From: Bradyrhizobium ottawaense | Lineage (GTDB): Bacteria > Pseudomonadota > Alphaproteobacteria > Rhizobiales > Xanthobacteraceae | Length of the DNA: 64,000 nt | Assembly: GCF_900099825.1 (NCBI RefSeq) | Contig: NZ_LT629693.1 | Coordinates: 5,777,001 to 5,841,000, forward strand | Direction: 5' to 3' | Part shown: positions 9,471 through 18,935 of the stretch, in pieces | Numbering within the stretch: position 1 is the stretch's first letter | How the letters are laid out: every line of letters starts with the position of its first letter | Position numbers and translations under genes: made by a program | Notes under the pieces: generated by a model | Seen by the model: only the letters and a program-made list of their open reading frames with translations | Told to the model about the DNA's origin: nothing | The model's database searches: none

Positions 9471-11390
9471 ATGAGCCTGCCCGTCAGCATCACTGGCGCT
9501 TCGACCGCCAATCCACAGCGACGAGAGCGAAGGAAATCGCGGGCCCCCCGGCGACTGCCTGCGACCGAAGCGCAGCAGCACGACATAGTCCACGACATCG
9601 TACTGGAAACAGCGGTCACTGTCGCGCCTGATCCAGCACCGGGGCAGGTGCCTGTCGACGGACTGCCCACCGCCGCCGTGATCGACCAGATGTGGCAGAC
9701 CAATCCGCTCCAGAAGCTCCTGCCCGTGGATTGGGAAGCGATCACGCAGGCTCTCTCGACGCTGGGTGCCCGGTCGATGGCAGATCCGGTGAGCGCGACA
9801 ACGGTGGCCGCGAAACTGAATATGAGGCTGTGGCAGGAAGCGGCGGATACGTGGATCGGCACCGCATCGCGCTGGTGGGGACTGGCGACGCCAACCGAAG
9901 ATAAACTTCGGGGCCCCGCAGCCGACCGCCGCTTCGAGGCGCCGGAATGGGAGCAGCACCCGTTTTTCCGGGTCCTTAAGCAGTGCTATCTCGCGATCGC
10001 CGCCCAGCTTCGCGAGGAAGCCGACCGGGAGGTTCCCGATCCGACCGAACGGCATCGCCTCATGTTCCACGTCCAACAGTTGATCGATGCGACGAGTCCT
10101 ACCTTGTTTTTGCCGACGAACCCGGCGGCTCTTCGCAAGGCGTTGGAGACGGGTGGCGGCAGCGTGGCTGACGGCCTGCGTAATCTGGTTGCCGATCTGC
10201 GCGAGGGTCGGATGACTATGACCGACACCGAAGCTTTCGCGCCAGGAAAGAACCTCGCCATCACGCAAGGGAAGGTCGTCTACCGAAACCGCCTCATCGA
10301 GCTGATCCAGTACGCGCCGCTCACCACGCAGACCTACGCGGTACCGCTGCTGTTCATTCCGCCCTGGATCAACAAGTTCTACATTCTCGACCTGCAGCCC
10401 AAGAACAGTCTCGTCCGCTTCCTCGTCGAGCATGGCTTCTCGGTATTCATGATTAGCTGGAAAAACCCTGACGCATCAATGCAGGGAATCGCGTTCGAGG
10501 ACTACATGACCGATGGGCCACTGACCGCGAGCGATGCGGTGCGCGAGATCATGGGGGCGGCATCTGTCAACCCGGTCGGGTACTGCATTGGCGGAACGTT
10601 GCTCGCCATGACGCTGGCCTATTTGGCGGCGCGGGAAGACGACCGCTTCGGTCCGGCCACCTTCATGGTTTCGCTGCAGGATTTCTCCGAGGTCGGGGAT
10701 ACAGCTGTTTTCATGGACGAGCCCCAGATCGAGTTCATGGAGCGACGCATGCTTGAGCGCGGCTATCTCGACAGCAGCGACATGGCGAAGATGTTCAATC
10801 TTCTGCGCTCCAATGACTTGATCTGGAACACGTTCATCAACCGCTATCTCATGGGGAACAAGCCGTCCGCCTTCGATCTGCTCTATTGGAACGACGATGG
10901 CACCCGTATGGTCCCCTCGGCGCACGGCTTCTATCTCCATAACACCTATCTCGAGAACAACCTGGTCAAACCGGGGAAGATCTCACTTCTCGATCAACCG
11001 ATCGATCTGCGTCGTATTCGCAAGGACATCTACGCAATCGGCGCCGAGAGGGACCACATCGTTCCATGGATCTCGGCTTGGCGGATAGCGCAGCTGACAA
11101 GTGCGAAGACGCGCTTCGTGCTTGCAGCGAGTGGGCACATCGCCGGCATGATCAACCCGCCGGCCGCAGGCAAAGGCGGCTACTGGACCGACGAGACCGG
11201 CGATGCGGCGGCGGCCGGGACGGCGGCGGCTTGGCTGGCTGGCGCGAAAAAGCACGAGGGCAGCTGGTGGGGCGATTGGACCAAATGGCTTGAGGCCCGT
11301 TCCGGAAAGAGAATGCCGGCGGCGGCTGTCGGCAGTGCTGCCTACCCGCCGATCCAGGACGCACCGGGAAGCTATGTTCTGGAAAAATAG
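9471..11390 (+). CDS. phaC: Class I poly(3-hydroxyalkanoate) synthase
   Basis: 639 residues. It polymerises (R)-3-hydroxyacyl-CoA into storage polyester at the granule surface. The PhaC box GYCIGG holds the nucleophile (Cys372). The Asp and His partners are visible as GAERDHIVPW and ASGHIAGMINPP. Length and the PhaC N-domain fit class I, which works without a PhaE/PhaR subunit. The start at 9471 is chosen because GGAGG precedes it by 5 bases; the frame is open farther upstream without a good site. The following gene encodes an (R)-hydratase that supplies its substrate. Confidence 0.93.
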   Translation: MSLPVSITGASTANPQRRERRKSRAPRRLPATEAQQHDIVHDIVLETAVTVAPDPAPGQVPVDGLPTAAVIDQMWQTNPLQKLLPVDWEAITQALSTLGARSMADPVSATTVAAKLNMRLWQEAADTWIGTASRWWGLATPTEDKLRGPAADRRFEAPEWEQHPFFRVLKQCYLAIAAQLREEADREVPDPTERHRLMFHVQQLIDATSPTLFLPTNPAALRKALETGGGSVADGLRNLVADLREGRMTMTDTEAFAPGKNLAITQGKVVYRNRLIELIQYAPLTTQTYAVPLLFIPPWINKFYILDLQPKNSLVRFLVEHGFSVFMISWKNPDASMQGIAFEDYMTDGPLTASDAVREIMGAASVNPVGYCIGGTLLAMTLAYLAAREDDRFGPATFMVSLQDFSEVGDTAVFMDEPQIEFMERRMLERGYLDSSDMAKMFNLLRSNDLIWNTFINRYLMGNKPSAFDLLYWNDDGTRMVPSAHGFYLHNTYLENNLVKPGKISLLDQPIDLRRIRKDIYAIGAERDHIVPWISAWRIAQLTSAKTRFVLAASGHIAGMINPPAAGKGGYWTDETGDAAAAGTAAAWLAGAKKHEGSWWGDWTKWLEARSGKRMPAAAVGSAAYPPIQDAPGSYVLEK

Positions 11391-11501
11391 CATGGGGGAT
11401 CTGTCCCTATCGGACATCAAATCTGGAGGCATTTGTGTGCAGATCTTGACAGCAGCCAAAAGTGAATTGCGGGTTTCCGTACAATCCAGGAGCGCGGTCC
11501 G

Positions 11502-11981
11502 ATGAATGAGCTCGGAGGTTACGCATTTGCAGATCTGCGGGTCGGGATGTGCGCCACGTTCGCCAAGACCGTCACGGAAGCCGACATCGTCCTGTTCGCC
11601 GCAGTGTCCGGCGACAACAACGCCATCCACATCAACGAGGAGTTCGCGGCAGGCACCATTTTCAAGGGCCGCATTGCCCATGGATTGCTGTCGGCAAGCG
11701 TAATCTCCGCGGCGATCGCCAACAAGCTGCCCGGTCCGGGCAGCATCTACGTGTCGCAAAGCCTGCGATTCAGGGCGCCTGTCCGGGCCAACGATACTGT
11801 CCGTGCGACCGTCACGGTCAAAGAGATGATCCCAGTGAGATCTCGCGTCTTGCTCGCCACGGTTTGCACGGTTGGCGGACTGGTGGTGATCGAGGGCGAG
11901 GCCCTGGTCGCACTCCCTGCTCCCTCCCCCCCCGAATATCTCAGTCCGGTCGCGTTCGAAAAAGAGGCTGCCCTTGCTTAG
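11502..11981 (+). CDS. phaJ: MaoC-type (R)-specific enoyl-CoA hydratase
   Basis: 159 residues, a single hot-dog fold. The hydratase-2 signature AVSGDNNAIHINEEFA carries the catalytic Asp and His (D at ~39, H at ~44). Such enzymes hydrate trans-2-enoyl-CoA from beta-oxidation to (R)-3-hydroxyacyl-CoA, the monomer of PhaC. Its place 110 bp after phaC and before an acyl-CoA synthetase and an acyl-CoA dehydrogenase makes that role likely. The PhaJ name is therefore by motif and context; the short, proline-rich C-terminus (ALPAPSPPEYLSP) is less typical. Confidence 0.85.
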   Translation: MNELGGYAFADLRVGMCATFAKTVTEADIVLFAAVSGDNNAIHINEEFAAGTIFKGRIAHGLLSASVISAAIANKLPGPGSIYVSQSLRFRAPVRANDTVRATVTVKEMIPVRSRVLLATVCTVGGLVVIEGEALVALPAPSPPEYLSPVAFEKEAALA

Positions 11982-12077
11982 GAGGTCGTCCACGGAAACG
12001 GCAGCAGGCCAATTCAATGTGTCACGCGACACTCGTGGAACCGGTACAGCGCCGACAACAATCTCGAGGAGAGGGCA

Positions 12078-13736
12078 ATGACGACGTTATTGGAAATCAA
12101 CACTCAGAGAGGCGGCCCGTACAGTGCTGGCCTGGGTAAGACCGAGGCGAACTACGCCTCGCTCTCGCCGCTGAGCTTCTTACCCAAGGCCGCCGAGACC
12201 TATCCCAACGGGATCGCCGTTATCCACGGCGAACAACGCAGGACCTGGGCAGAGACCTACGCACGCTGCCGCCGTCTCGCATCGGCTTTGCACAAGCGTG
12301 GGATAGGTTCCGACGATACCGTCGCGGTGATGGCGCCCAACGTTCCCGCCATTTACGAGGCCCATTTCGGCGTCCCGATGATCGGCGCGGTGCTGAACAC
12401 GCTGAACATCCGCCTCGACGCCGAAGCGATCGCGTTCCAGCTCGCGCATGGCGAAGCAAAGGTACTGATCACCGACCGCGAGTTCAGCGGAACCATACAG
12501 CGCGCGTTGCAGCTGATGGAACGCCGGCCGCTGGTGATCGACATCGATGACAAGCTGCACGCGGGCGGCACCCTGCTCGGAGAGAAGGACTACGAAGCGT
12601 TCCTGGAGGAAGGCGATCCCGATTTCGCCTGGTCCCTGCCGGAAGACGAGTGGCAGGCCATCGCGCTAAACTATACCTCTGGCACCACGGGCAACCCCAA
12701 GGGCGTGGTCACGCATCACCGCGGAGCATACCTGAACGCTTTGTCGAACATCGTATCCTGGGCCATGCCGGCACACGCGGTCTATCTTTGGACGCTGCCC
12801 ATGTTCCACTGCAATGGTTGGTGTTTTCCCTGGACTATGGCGGCCATCGCAGGGACGAATGTCTGTATCCGGCGGGTTGACGCGAAGCTGGTCTTCCAGG
12901 CAATCCGCGAAGATGGGGTCACCCACATGTGCGGCGCCCCGATCGTCTACAACATGTTGATCAATGCTGCAGGCGACTTGGGCGGCGGTTTCGGCCGCAA
13001 GGTGAGCGGCTTCATAGCTGGCTCCGCTCCCCCCGCTTCCGTCATCGAGGGCATGGAGCGCATCGGCTTCGACATCACCCACGTGTATGGCCTGACCGAA
13101 ACCTACGGCCCGGCGTCGGTGTGCGCGAAACACGAAGAATGGGGATCCATGCCGCTGACCGAGCGCGCCCGGCTGAACGCGCGCCAAGGCGTTGCCGGTC
13201 TTGCGCAGGAGGCGATGGCAGTCCTCGACCCGGACACAATGAAGCGGGTGCCGTCGGACGGGGAGACTGTCGGCGAGATCATGTTCCGCGGCAACATCAC
13301 GATGAAGGGCTACCTGAAGAACCCCTCCGCCACGGAAGAGGCTTTCGCCGGGGGTTGGTTCCACACCGGGGACCTCGCGGTGATCGAGCCTGATGGGTAC
13401 GTCCGCATCAAGGATCGCTCGAAGGACGTGATCATTTCCGGTGGCGAGAACATCTCCTCCATCGAAGTCGAGGACATTCTGCACCGCCACCCCGCGGTGG
13501 ACTCGGCCGCGGTGGTGGCCAAGCCCGACCCAAAATGGGGCGAGGTGCCGTGCGCTTTCATTGAGCTTCGGCCAGACGCAGCAGCAACCGAGGTAGAGAT
13601 CCGCCAATTCTGCCGCGAGCAGATGGCCGGCTACAAGGTGCCAAAGCGTGTGGTGTTCGGCCCGATTCCGAAGAATGCGACCGGCAAGATCCAGAAGTTC
13701 AAGTTGCGCGAAGTCGCAAAGGGGCTGGGGTCATGA
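12078..13736 (+). CDS. AMP-forming acyl-CoA synthetase
   Basis: 552 residues of the ANL superfamily. The P-loop-like motif YTSGTTGNPKG is at 199-209. Further on are VYGLTETYGP, the GWFHTGD hinge motif and the C-terminal lysine in PKNATGKIQK, needed for adenylation. It activates a carboxylic acid to its CoA thioester with ATP. The sequence is closest in feel to medium/long-chain and 3-methylmercaptopropionate ligases; substrate not certain. GAGGAG lies just upstream. Its last codons overlap the acyl-CoA dehydrogenase start (ATGA), so the two are translationally coupled. Confidence 0.9.
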   Translation: MTTLLEINTQRGGPYSAGLGKTEANYASLSPLSFLPKAAETYPNGIAVIHGEQRRTWAETYARCRRLASALHKRGIGSDDTVAVMAPNVPAIYEAHFGVPMIGAVLNTLNIRLDAEAIAFQLAHGEAKVLITDREFSGTIQRALQLMERRPLVIDIDDKLHAGGTLLGEKDYEAFLEEGDPDFAWSLPEDEWQAIALNYTSGTTGNPKGVVTHHRGAYLNALSNIVSWAMPAHAVYLWTLPMFHCNGWCFPWTMAAIAGTNVCIRRVDAKLVFQAIREDGVTHMCGAPIVYNMLINAAGDLGGGFGRKVSGFIAGSAPPASVIEGMERIGFDITHVYGLTETYGPASVCAKHEEWGSMPLTERARLNARQGVAGLAQEAMAVLDPDTMKRVPSDGETVGEIMFRGNITMKGYLKNPSATEEAFAGGWFHTGDLAVIEPDGYVRIKDRSKDVIISGGENISSIEVEDILHRHPAVDSAAVVAKPDPKWGEVPCAFIELRPDAAATEVEIRQFCREQMAGYKVPKRVVFGPIPKNATGKIQKFKLREVAKGLGS

Positions 13737-15517
13737 CCTATGCAGCCCCCCTGGACGACATGCGGTTCGTGCTCAACCGTCTGGCCGGTTTGCCGGAGAT
13801 CGCCACTTTGCCCGGCTTCGAGGACGCCGATCCGGACCTTGTCGAGGCCATCCTGATCGAGGCAGGCCGTTTTGCCGGCGAAGTGTTGGCGCCGTTGAAC
13901 TCAACCGGGGACCGCCAGGGCTGCCGCTGGTTCGATGGGAAGGTCGCTACGCCGGACGGCTTCCCCGCGGCCTATCAACAGTTTATCGAAGGCGGCTGGC
14001 ACTCGATGCCAGCCAGCACCGACATCGGCGGCCAGGGAATGCCAGCGTTGGTGTCGAGCGCGGTAGCCGAGATGTGGAAATCCGCTAATCTGGCCTTCTC
14101 GTTATGCCAGATGCTGACCATGGGGGCCGTTGAGGCGCTCGCGAATCATGCGTCTGACACGCTCAAGCAGCGCTTCCTGCCGAAGATGGTCGCTGGCGAG
14201 TGGACTGGAACCATGAACCTGACCGAGCCGCAGGCAGGCTCCGACCTCTCCGCAGTGCGCACGCGGGCAGAGCCTGACGGCGACCACTATCGCCTGTCTG
14301 GATCGAAGATATTCATCACCTGGGGCGAGCATGACGTCGCGGAGAACGTCATCCATCTCGTCCTCGCCAGATTGCCCGACGCGCCCCAGGGCACGCGCGG
14401 GATTTCGCTATTCATCGCGCCGAAATTCCTGGTCAATCCGGATGGCAGCCTCGGCGCGCGCAACGACCTTGTTTGCGCCTCCATCGAACACAAGCTCGGC
14501 ATCCATGGCTCGCCCACGGCCGTGATGTCATACGGCGACAAGGAAGGGGCGGTCGCCTACTTGGTGGGCGAGCCGAACCGCGGTCTCGAATACATGTTCA
14601 CGATGATGAACCATGCCCGGCTGAATGTGGGGCTCGAGGGCGTGGCGGTCTCCGAGGCGGCCTACCAGCACGCCGTCGCATATGCCCGCGGTCGGGTGCA
14701 GGGCAAGCCGATCGGCGGCGCCGAACGCGACCCGATCATCCACCACCCCGACGTGCGCCGGATGCTGATGGATATGCGTGCGCGCACCGAGGCGATGCGC
14801 GCGCTCGCCTACTGCACGGCCGCCTGCATGGACCGCGCCCGGCATCATCCGGACCCCGCGGTGCGGGCGCCCAACCAGGGCCGCGTCGAGCTGCTGACCC
14901 CGGTGGTGAAAGGCTGGTGCACCGAAAGTTCAATCTTGATCGCCTCTACCGGAATCCAGGTGCATGGCGGAATGGGCTATGTAGAGGAGACCGGCGCCGC
15001 ACAGTATCTGCGCGATGCCCGTATCACCACCATTTACGAGGGCACCACCGGCATTCAGGCCAACGACCTGCTCGGCCGCAAGCTGGTTCGTGACAAGGGG
15101 CTGAATGCGGGAGCGCTGATCCGCGATATGACAGCGGAGTTGGACGCGTTGGCACTCACCAACGACGCGGACCTGTCAGCGATTGCGTCTGCGTTTAAGG
15201 CGGCGCTCGGCGCGTTCGAGGAGGCTACCGCTTGGCTGCTGGCGCGTTACGATAGCGACCCGCGCGAAGCGGTTGCCGGGGCGGTCCCGTATTTAAAGCT
15301 TACCGGTATTGTCGTGGGCGGATGGCACATGGCGCACGCCGCACGGATCGCTCGCGATCTGTTGTCGGCCGGCGAGGAGAACACCGCCTTTCTGCACGCC
15401 AAGATCGCCACCGCGCGCTTCTACGCCGAGCACGTACTGCCGGAGGCCGCCGCATCACGGGACGAAATCACGACTGGCGCTGGCTCGACGTTGGCGCTGG
15501 AGGAGATGTCATTCTAA
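13733..15517 (+). CDS. Acyl-CoA dehydrogenase (long, DmdC-like type)
   Basis: 594 residues, longer than the usual ~380 because of extra N- and C-terminal domains, as in DmdC/AidB-like enzymes. Flavin and substrate motifs are visible: MNLTEPQAGSDLSAVRT and the catalytic-glutamate loop TIYEGTTGIQANDL (Glu436). The Gly-rich HGGMGYVEETGAAQ precedes that loop. It oxidises an acyl-CoA to enoyl-CoA, passing electrons to ETF. Overlap with the synthetase makes a two-step activation/desaturation unit feeding the PhaJ-like hydratase. DmdC itself acts on 3-methylmercaptopropionyl-CoA, but that specificity is not proven here. Confidence 0.9.
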   Translation: MTYAAPLDDMRFVLNRLAGLPEIATLPGFEDADPDLVEAILIEAGRFAGEVLAPLNSTGDRQGCRWFDGKVATPDGFPAAYQQFIEGGWHSMPASTDIGGQGMPALVSSAVAEMWKSANLAFSLCQMLTMGAVEALANHASDTLKQRFLPKMVAGEWTGTMNLTEPQAGSDLSAVRTRAEPDGDHYRLSGSKIFITWGEHDVAENVIHLVLARLPDAPQGTRGISLFIAPKFLVNPDGSLGARNDLVCASIEHKLGIHGSPTAVMSYGDKEGAVAYLVGEPNRGLEYMFTMMNHARLNVGLEGVAVSEAAYQHAVAYARGRVQGKPIGGAERDPIIHHPDVRRMLMDMRARTEAMRALAYCTAACMDRARHHPDPAVRAPNQGRVELLTPVVKGWCTESSILIASTGIQVHGGMGYVEETGAAQYLRDARITTIYEGTTGIQANDLLGRKLVRDKGLNAGALIRDMTAELDALALTNDADLSAIASAFKAALGAFEEATAWLLARYDSDPREAVAGAVPYLKLTGIVVGGWHMAHAARIARDLLSAGEENTAFLHAKIATARFYAEHVLPEAAASRDEITTGAGSTLALEEMSF

Positions 15518-15732
15518 TTTTGCCTGTACGTAGATGAGTTGTGTGCCGGGTTGGCGCTTTCGTATGCAGGGAGGGGAACGCCTCGCCTTCGCGCGGATGA
15601 TCGTCAGCCGATGGATGTCCCCGTCGGAAATCTCATCCGAACATGGTGATGGTGCAATCCACCGAGAATTGACAGCGGTAGAATGCCTCAGACGGCCTGA
15701 ATGGCACGTCGCATGGGAGCGTCCTTGCCCAG

Positions 15733-15945
15733 TTGAAGCAGCCGATTGAATTCGATGCGATAGACGGGCAGGCGGTTGATATCGTGTTCGTGCTTCTGTT
15801 GCCCGCGAATGTGGAGAACGAGCAACTTGGTGCGCTTGCCCTTGTCGTCTGGACGCTAAGGCCTTCCGAAACTCTCGGTCGGTTGCGTCGTGCAAGAGAT
15901 GCTTCCGAGCTTTACTCGGTAATGGTCTGGGCAGACCGAGTGTGA
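15733..15945 (+). pseudogene. C-terminal remnant of PtsN (EIIA-Ntr)-like protein
   Basis: The frame reads LKQPIEFDAIDGQAVDIVFV, then LLLPANVENEQLGALAL, and ends LRRARDASELYSVM. This matches the last half of EIIA-Ntr proteins (compare E. coli FDAIDxxPVDLxFALLVP and CRRLRAA...ELY). The N-terminal half with the phosphorylated histidine is not recoverable in one frame; a faint GDGAIH just upstream may be its decayed relic. It lies between the acyl-CoA dehydrogenase and the IS91 element, so insertion or deletion probably destroyed it. A functional ptsN must be elsewhere. Confidence 0.6.
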
Positions 15946-16433
15946 TCTGGCTGTTTCTGGCTCGTGTCCAAGAGCGGAGCCCATTTGCAGGCGGTTGAAG
16001 TCGAGAAGGTAGCGTGCAGGCTAGACGCTCGCTGAAATTCTTAGCCGCAAAGCACCGCTCGTTGTACGGCCGCTTTTGTGAAGGTTTGCGGATGGCGGCC
16101 CATGAAGGTGGCGCGGTGGTCACGGGGGCCGGCGTACGCAAACCTCCAGGGGAGGAAACCGCGGGAGGCGTGGCGAGGTGGTGCGTCAGGCGCTATGGGG
16201 ATTTAGCTGCTGCCGGTCTTTTTCCGAGGTGGGTTGGGAGCTTTCTCGGCAGGCGATCGCGGGCGCTACGAAGCGGGTCGGCCGGTTGCAAGGAGCAGAA
16301 TCGGAGTTGCGCGGCGGTGATGGAATGAGACGGCGACTATCGTGAGCAGCGCGACGGCGAGCATGGTCATTGCCGACCGATAGCCGGCGCAGCGGAACTG
16401 CAGCACTGGGATGTTGCATCGAACGTGATCTGA
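15946..16433. other. Gene-free flank of IS91-type element
   Basis: Several open frames overlap here but none has a ribosome site plus recognisable motif. The stretch probably includes the terminal (non-coding) end of the IS91-like element and decayed sequence from the ptsN-like locus. The exact element boundary is not visible. Confidence 0.4.
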
Positions 16434-17651
16434 TCATGATGTGTCGATTCTGATCGTGGCAGGGGCTGCGGCGGGACGGGTGCGCGGTGAGCATCCGCGC
16501 TGGAACCTCTCGATGATAATCATGCGACCGCCGCAGCACGGGCACGGCTGCGATAGCGGCTTGGGTTCCTCAGTCTCGGCGCGCCTTGTATCCGCGGCCT
16601 CGGGCTGTGCCGTTGATGGGTCGAGCAATCGGCGCGCTCGGACGATGTTACCGGCGCGCGTGCCGCTGGCGAGCAGGCCGTAGTGGCGGATGCGGTGGAA
16701 GCCGTGCGGCAGGACGTGGGTCAGGAATCTGCGGATGAACTCGGCGGTACCGAGTGTCATGACCTTCTGGCGATCACGACCTTCGGTGCGATAGTCCTTC
16801 CATCGGAAGGTGACGCCGTTGCGGTCGCAGGCAATCAATCTGCTGTTGGCGATGGCGACACGGTGGGTATAGCGCGACAGATAGGCCAAAACGGCCTGTG
16901 GCCCGCCGAACGGACGCTTGGCATAGACCACCCATTCGACACGGCGCAATGGGGCGAGATACGCGACGAACGCCTGTGCGTCAGCGAGGGCGGCGTGGCC
17001 GCCGAAGAACTTCAGGTGGCCGGCTTTGTGGGCCGCGATCAGCTTCTCCAGGAACAGTCGGCGGAACAGGCGAGAGAGCACGCGCACCGGCAGGAAAAAG
17101 CCGGGCCGGCACGCCACCCAGCGCTCGCCGTCGAATGAGATTCCGCCGCCCGGCACGATCATGTGCACGTGCGGATGATGGGTCATGGCGGAGCCCCAGG
17201 TATGGAGGACCGAGGTGATGCCGACGCGGGCGCCGAGGTGCTTGGGGTCGGCTGCGATGGTGATCAGGGTCTCGGCGGATGCCTTGAACAGCAAATCATA
17301 AATGACAGCCTTGTTCTGGTAGGCGATGTCGGCGACGGCCGCCGGCAGTGTGAACACGACATGATAGTACGGCACCGGCAGCAGGTCGGTCTCGCGCGCG
17401 GCCAGCCAGTCCTTTGCTGCCGCGCCCTGGCACTTCGGGCAGTGCCGGTTGCGGCAAGAGTTGTACGAGATCTGGCTGTGCGCGCACTGCTCGCAGCGCG
17501 CGACATGGCCGCCGAGGGCCGCCGTGCGGCAGTTCTCGATCGCCGACATCACCTTGAGTTGGCCGAGGCTGACATGGCCGGCATTGGCCCGGCGCCATGC
17601 CGGGCCGTGGCCGCGGAAGATATCCGCGACCTCCAGCGATGGACGCGACAC
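16434..17651 (-). CDS. IS91 family transposase (Y1 HUH type)
   Basis: 405 residues. An N-terminal zinc-finger region has ARCEQCAH and CRNRHCPKC (~50-75). The HUH metal motif is HPHVHMIVPGGG (~155-166). The catalytic tyrosine lies in LSRYTHRVAIANSRL (~260). A CPCCGG cysteine pair follows near 370. It nicks and joins single-stranded DNA at the element ends. The start is a GTG at 17651. Frame and all motifs are intact, so the enzyme could be active. Confidence 0.92.
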   Translation of the reverse strand: MSRPSLEVADIFRGHGPAWRRANAGHVSLGQLKVMSAIENCRTAALGGHVARCEQCAHSQISYNSCRNRHCPKCQGAAAKDWLAARETDLLPVPYYHVVFTLPAAVADIAYQNKAVIYDLLFKASAETLITIAADPKHLGARVGITSVLHTWGSAMTHHPHVHMIVPGGGISFDGERWVACRPGFFLPVRVLSRLFRRLFLEKLIAAHKAGHLKFFGGHAALADAQAFVAYLAPLRRVEWVVYAKRPFGGPQAVLAYLSRYTHRVAIANSRLIACDRNGVTFRWKDYRTEGRDRQKVMTLGTAEFIRRFLTHVLPHGFHRIRHYGLLASGTRAGNIVRARRLLDPSTAQPEAADTRRAETEEPKPLSQPCPCCGGRMIIIERFQRGCSPRTRPAAAPATIRIDTS

Positions 17652-17661
17652 GCGCCGCGCT

Positions 17662-18540
17662 TCAGGCGGGCGGTTCGGCGCCCTCCCTGAGCTTGGTTGT
17701 AATGCGATCGAACGGGCTCACGATCTCCCGGATGGTCTTGGTGGCGACACGCGTATAGAGCGCGGTGGTGTCGAGCTTGGCATGTCCCAACAAGACCTGG
17801 ATCACCCTGATATCGGTGTTCTGCTCCAGAAGATGCGTCGCAAAGCTGTGTCGCAGGGTGTGCGGGGACACCTGCTTGCCGATCTCGGCCATCTGGGCCG
17901 CGGTATCGCAGGCGCGCCTGAGCTGGCGCGCTGACATCGGGTTGACCGGGTTCATTCCGGGAAACAGCCACCCCTGTGGACGTGCCGCGTTGTACCAGGC
18001 GCGCAACAGCTCGAGCAGATGCGGCGAAAGCATAACGTAGCGGTCTTTGTGGCCCTTGCCCTGTTCGATCCGGATCACCATGCGCTTGCTGTCGATGTCG
18101 GATACCTTCAGCGCGACCACCTCGGACACGCGCAATCCGGCTCCATAGGCTACACTCAATGCCGCCTTGTATTTGAGCTCCGGTGCCGCATCGAGAAAGC
18201 GGGCGACTTCTTCCGGGCTCAGGACCACCGGCAGCTTGCGGGGCACGTGGATAAACTGGGTGTGGTTCACGATGTCGGCGCGCCCGAGCGTGATCTTGAA
18301 AAAGAACCGCAGTGTCGAGACGCTTTGGTTGAGGGTCGGAACGCCGGCACCGCTCGTCGCCAGATGGAGCTGATAGCGGCGTACGTCTTCAAAACTCGCC
18401 GTGTCGGGCGAGCGGCCGAGGAAGGCAGCGAAGTGCTTGACCCTCTGCACGTAGTCATGTTGGGTCTTCGGCGCGAACTTGCGGATCGTCATGTCTTCGA
18501 TCATGCGCTGCCGCAGCGGGCTTATGGCCTTATCGGTCAT
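17662..18540 (-). CDS. Tyrosine recombinase paired with IS91 transposase
   Basis: 292 residues. An N-terminal SAM-like core-binding domain (FAPKTQHDYVQRVKHFAAFL, ~17-36) is followed by the catalytic domain. There the R-H-R-H-Y set is visible: GAGLRVSEV, HTLRHSFATHL, LLGHAKLDTTALYTRV. It cuts and rejoins DNA through a 3'-phosphotyrosine. Its stop is 10 bp before the transposase start, implying one transcript from about 18560. Whether it resolves, integrates or only assists the IS91 enzyme is not known. Confidence 0.92.
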   Translation of the reverse strand: MTDKAISPLRQRMIEDMTIRKFAPKTQHDYVQRVKHFAAFLGRSPDTASFEDVRRYQLHLATSGAGVPTLNQSVSTLRFFFKITLGRADIVNHTQFIHVPRKLPVVLSPEEVARFLDAAPELKYKAALSVAYGAGLRVSEVVALKVSDIDSKRMVIRIEQGKGHKDRYVMLSPHLLELLRAWYNAARPQGWLFPGMNPVNPMSARQLRRACDTAAQMAEIGKQVSPHTLRHSFATHLLEQNTDIRVIQVLLGHAKLDTTALYTRVATKTIREIVSPFDRITTKLREGAEPPA

Positions 18541-18550
18541 GAGGGATGCT

Positions 18551-18592
18551 CCTGTCTTGATGGAGGTTGCGAACCCCTCATCTCAAGACAGG
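18551..18592. promoter_or_regulatory. Perfect 10-bp inverted repeat before recombinase gene
   Basis: CCTGTCTTGA at 18551-18560 and TCAAGACAGG at 18583-18592 are exact reverse complements, 22 bp apart and 10 bp upstream of the recombinase start. The position fits a recombinase or repressor operator, or the terminal hairpin of the IS91-type element. The rest of 18593-18935 holds no gene, but includes a TTGGCGCAAAGCGGACGTTC block also found near 19932. Confidence 0.55.
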
Positions 18593-18935
18593 ACGCCCCG
18601 CCGCGCTATCGTGTTGGCTGTGCTGCCAGCCGCAGGCGCCCTACCGCGCGAGCGGTTTAGTCCATTGGCGCAAAGCGGACGTTCGTAAAAACAGCGACGT
18701 CGCTTATTCACGCAATACTCGGACAACGGGAAACACTTTTTGGTCTTTTGGCCGGCTAACGGAGAGGGCGCCACCGAAGCGTTATATCTATTGGTCGCAG
18801 CAGTTGCTGCTTATTTTCTATTCCGCTTCAGAACGTGGCGATCATCAGGGAAACACAATGATCCCATACCTTAGCTAAGTGAGCTCAGACGTCGCCTTGG
18901 ATAGGAAATTTGGAATCCAATCAAATGAGGGTGTG

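Larger units (their letters stand above)
16434..18592 (-). mobile_element. IS91-type element with associated tyrosine recombinase
   Basis: Two genes, recombinase then transposase, on the minus strand with a 10-bp gap. This pairing (a ~290-residue site-specific recombinase directly before an IS91 transposase) is a known arrangement in proteobacteria. IS91 moves by rolling-circle single-strand transfer and makes no target duplication, so ends cannot be set from repeats. The limits given are the coding extent plus the inverted repeat at 18551-18592. Confidence 0.8.

Noticed and set aside
9207..10433. A 408-codon minus-strand frame opposite phaC
   Set aside because: It mirrors the conserved PhaC reading frame, lacks a ribosome site and shows no family motif.
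15509..16141. A 210-codon minus-strand frame in the IS91 flank
   Set aside because: It is antisense to the recognisable PtsN-like remnant, has no start signal and has a low-information Arg/Ser/Pro-rich sequence.
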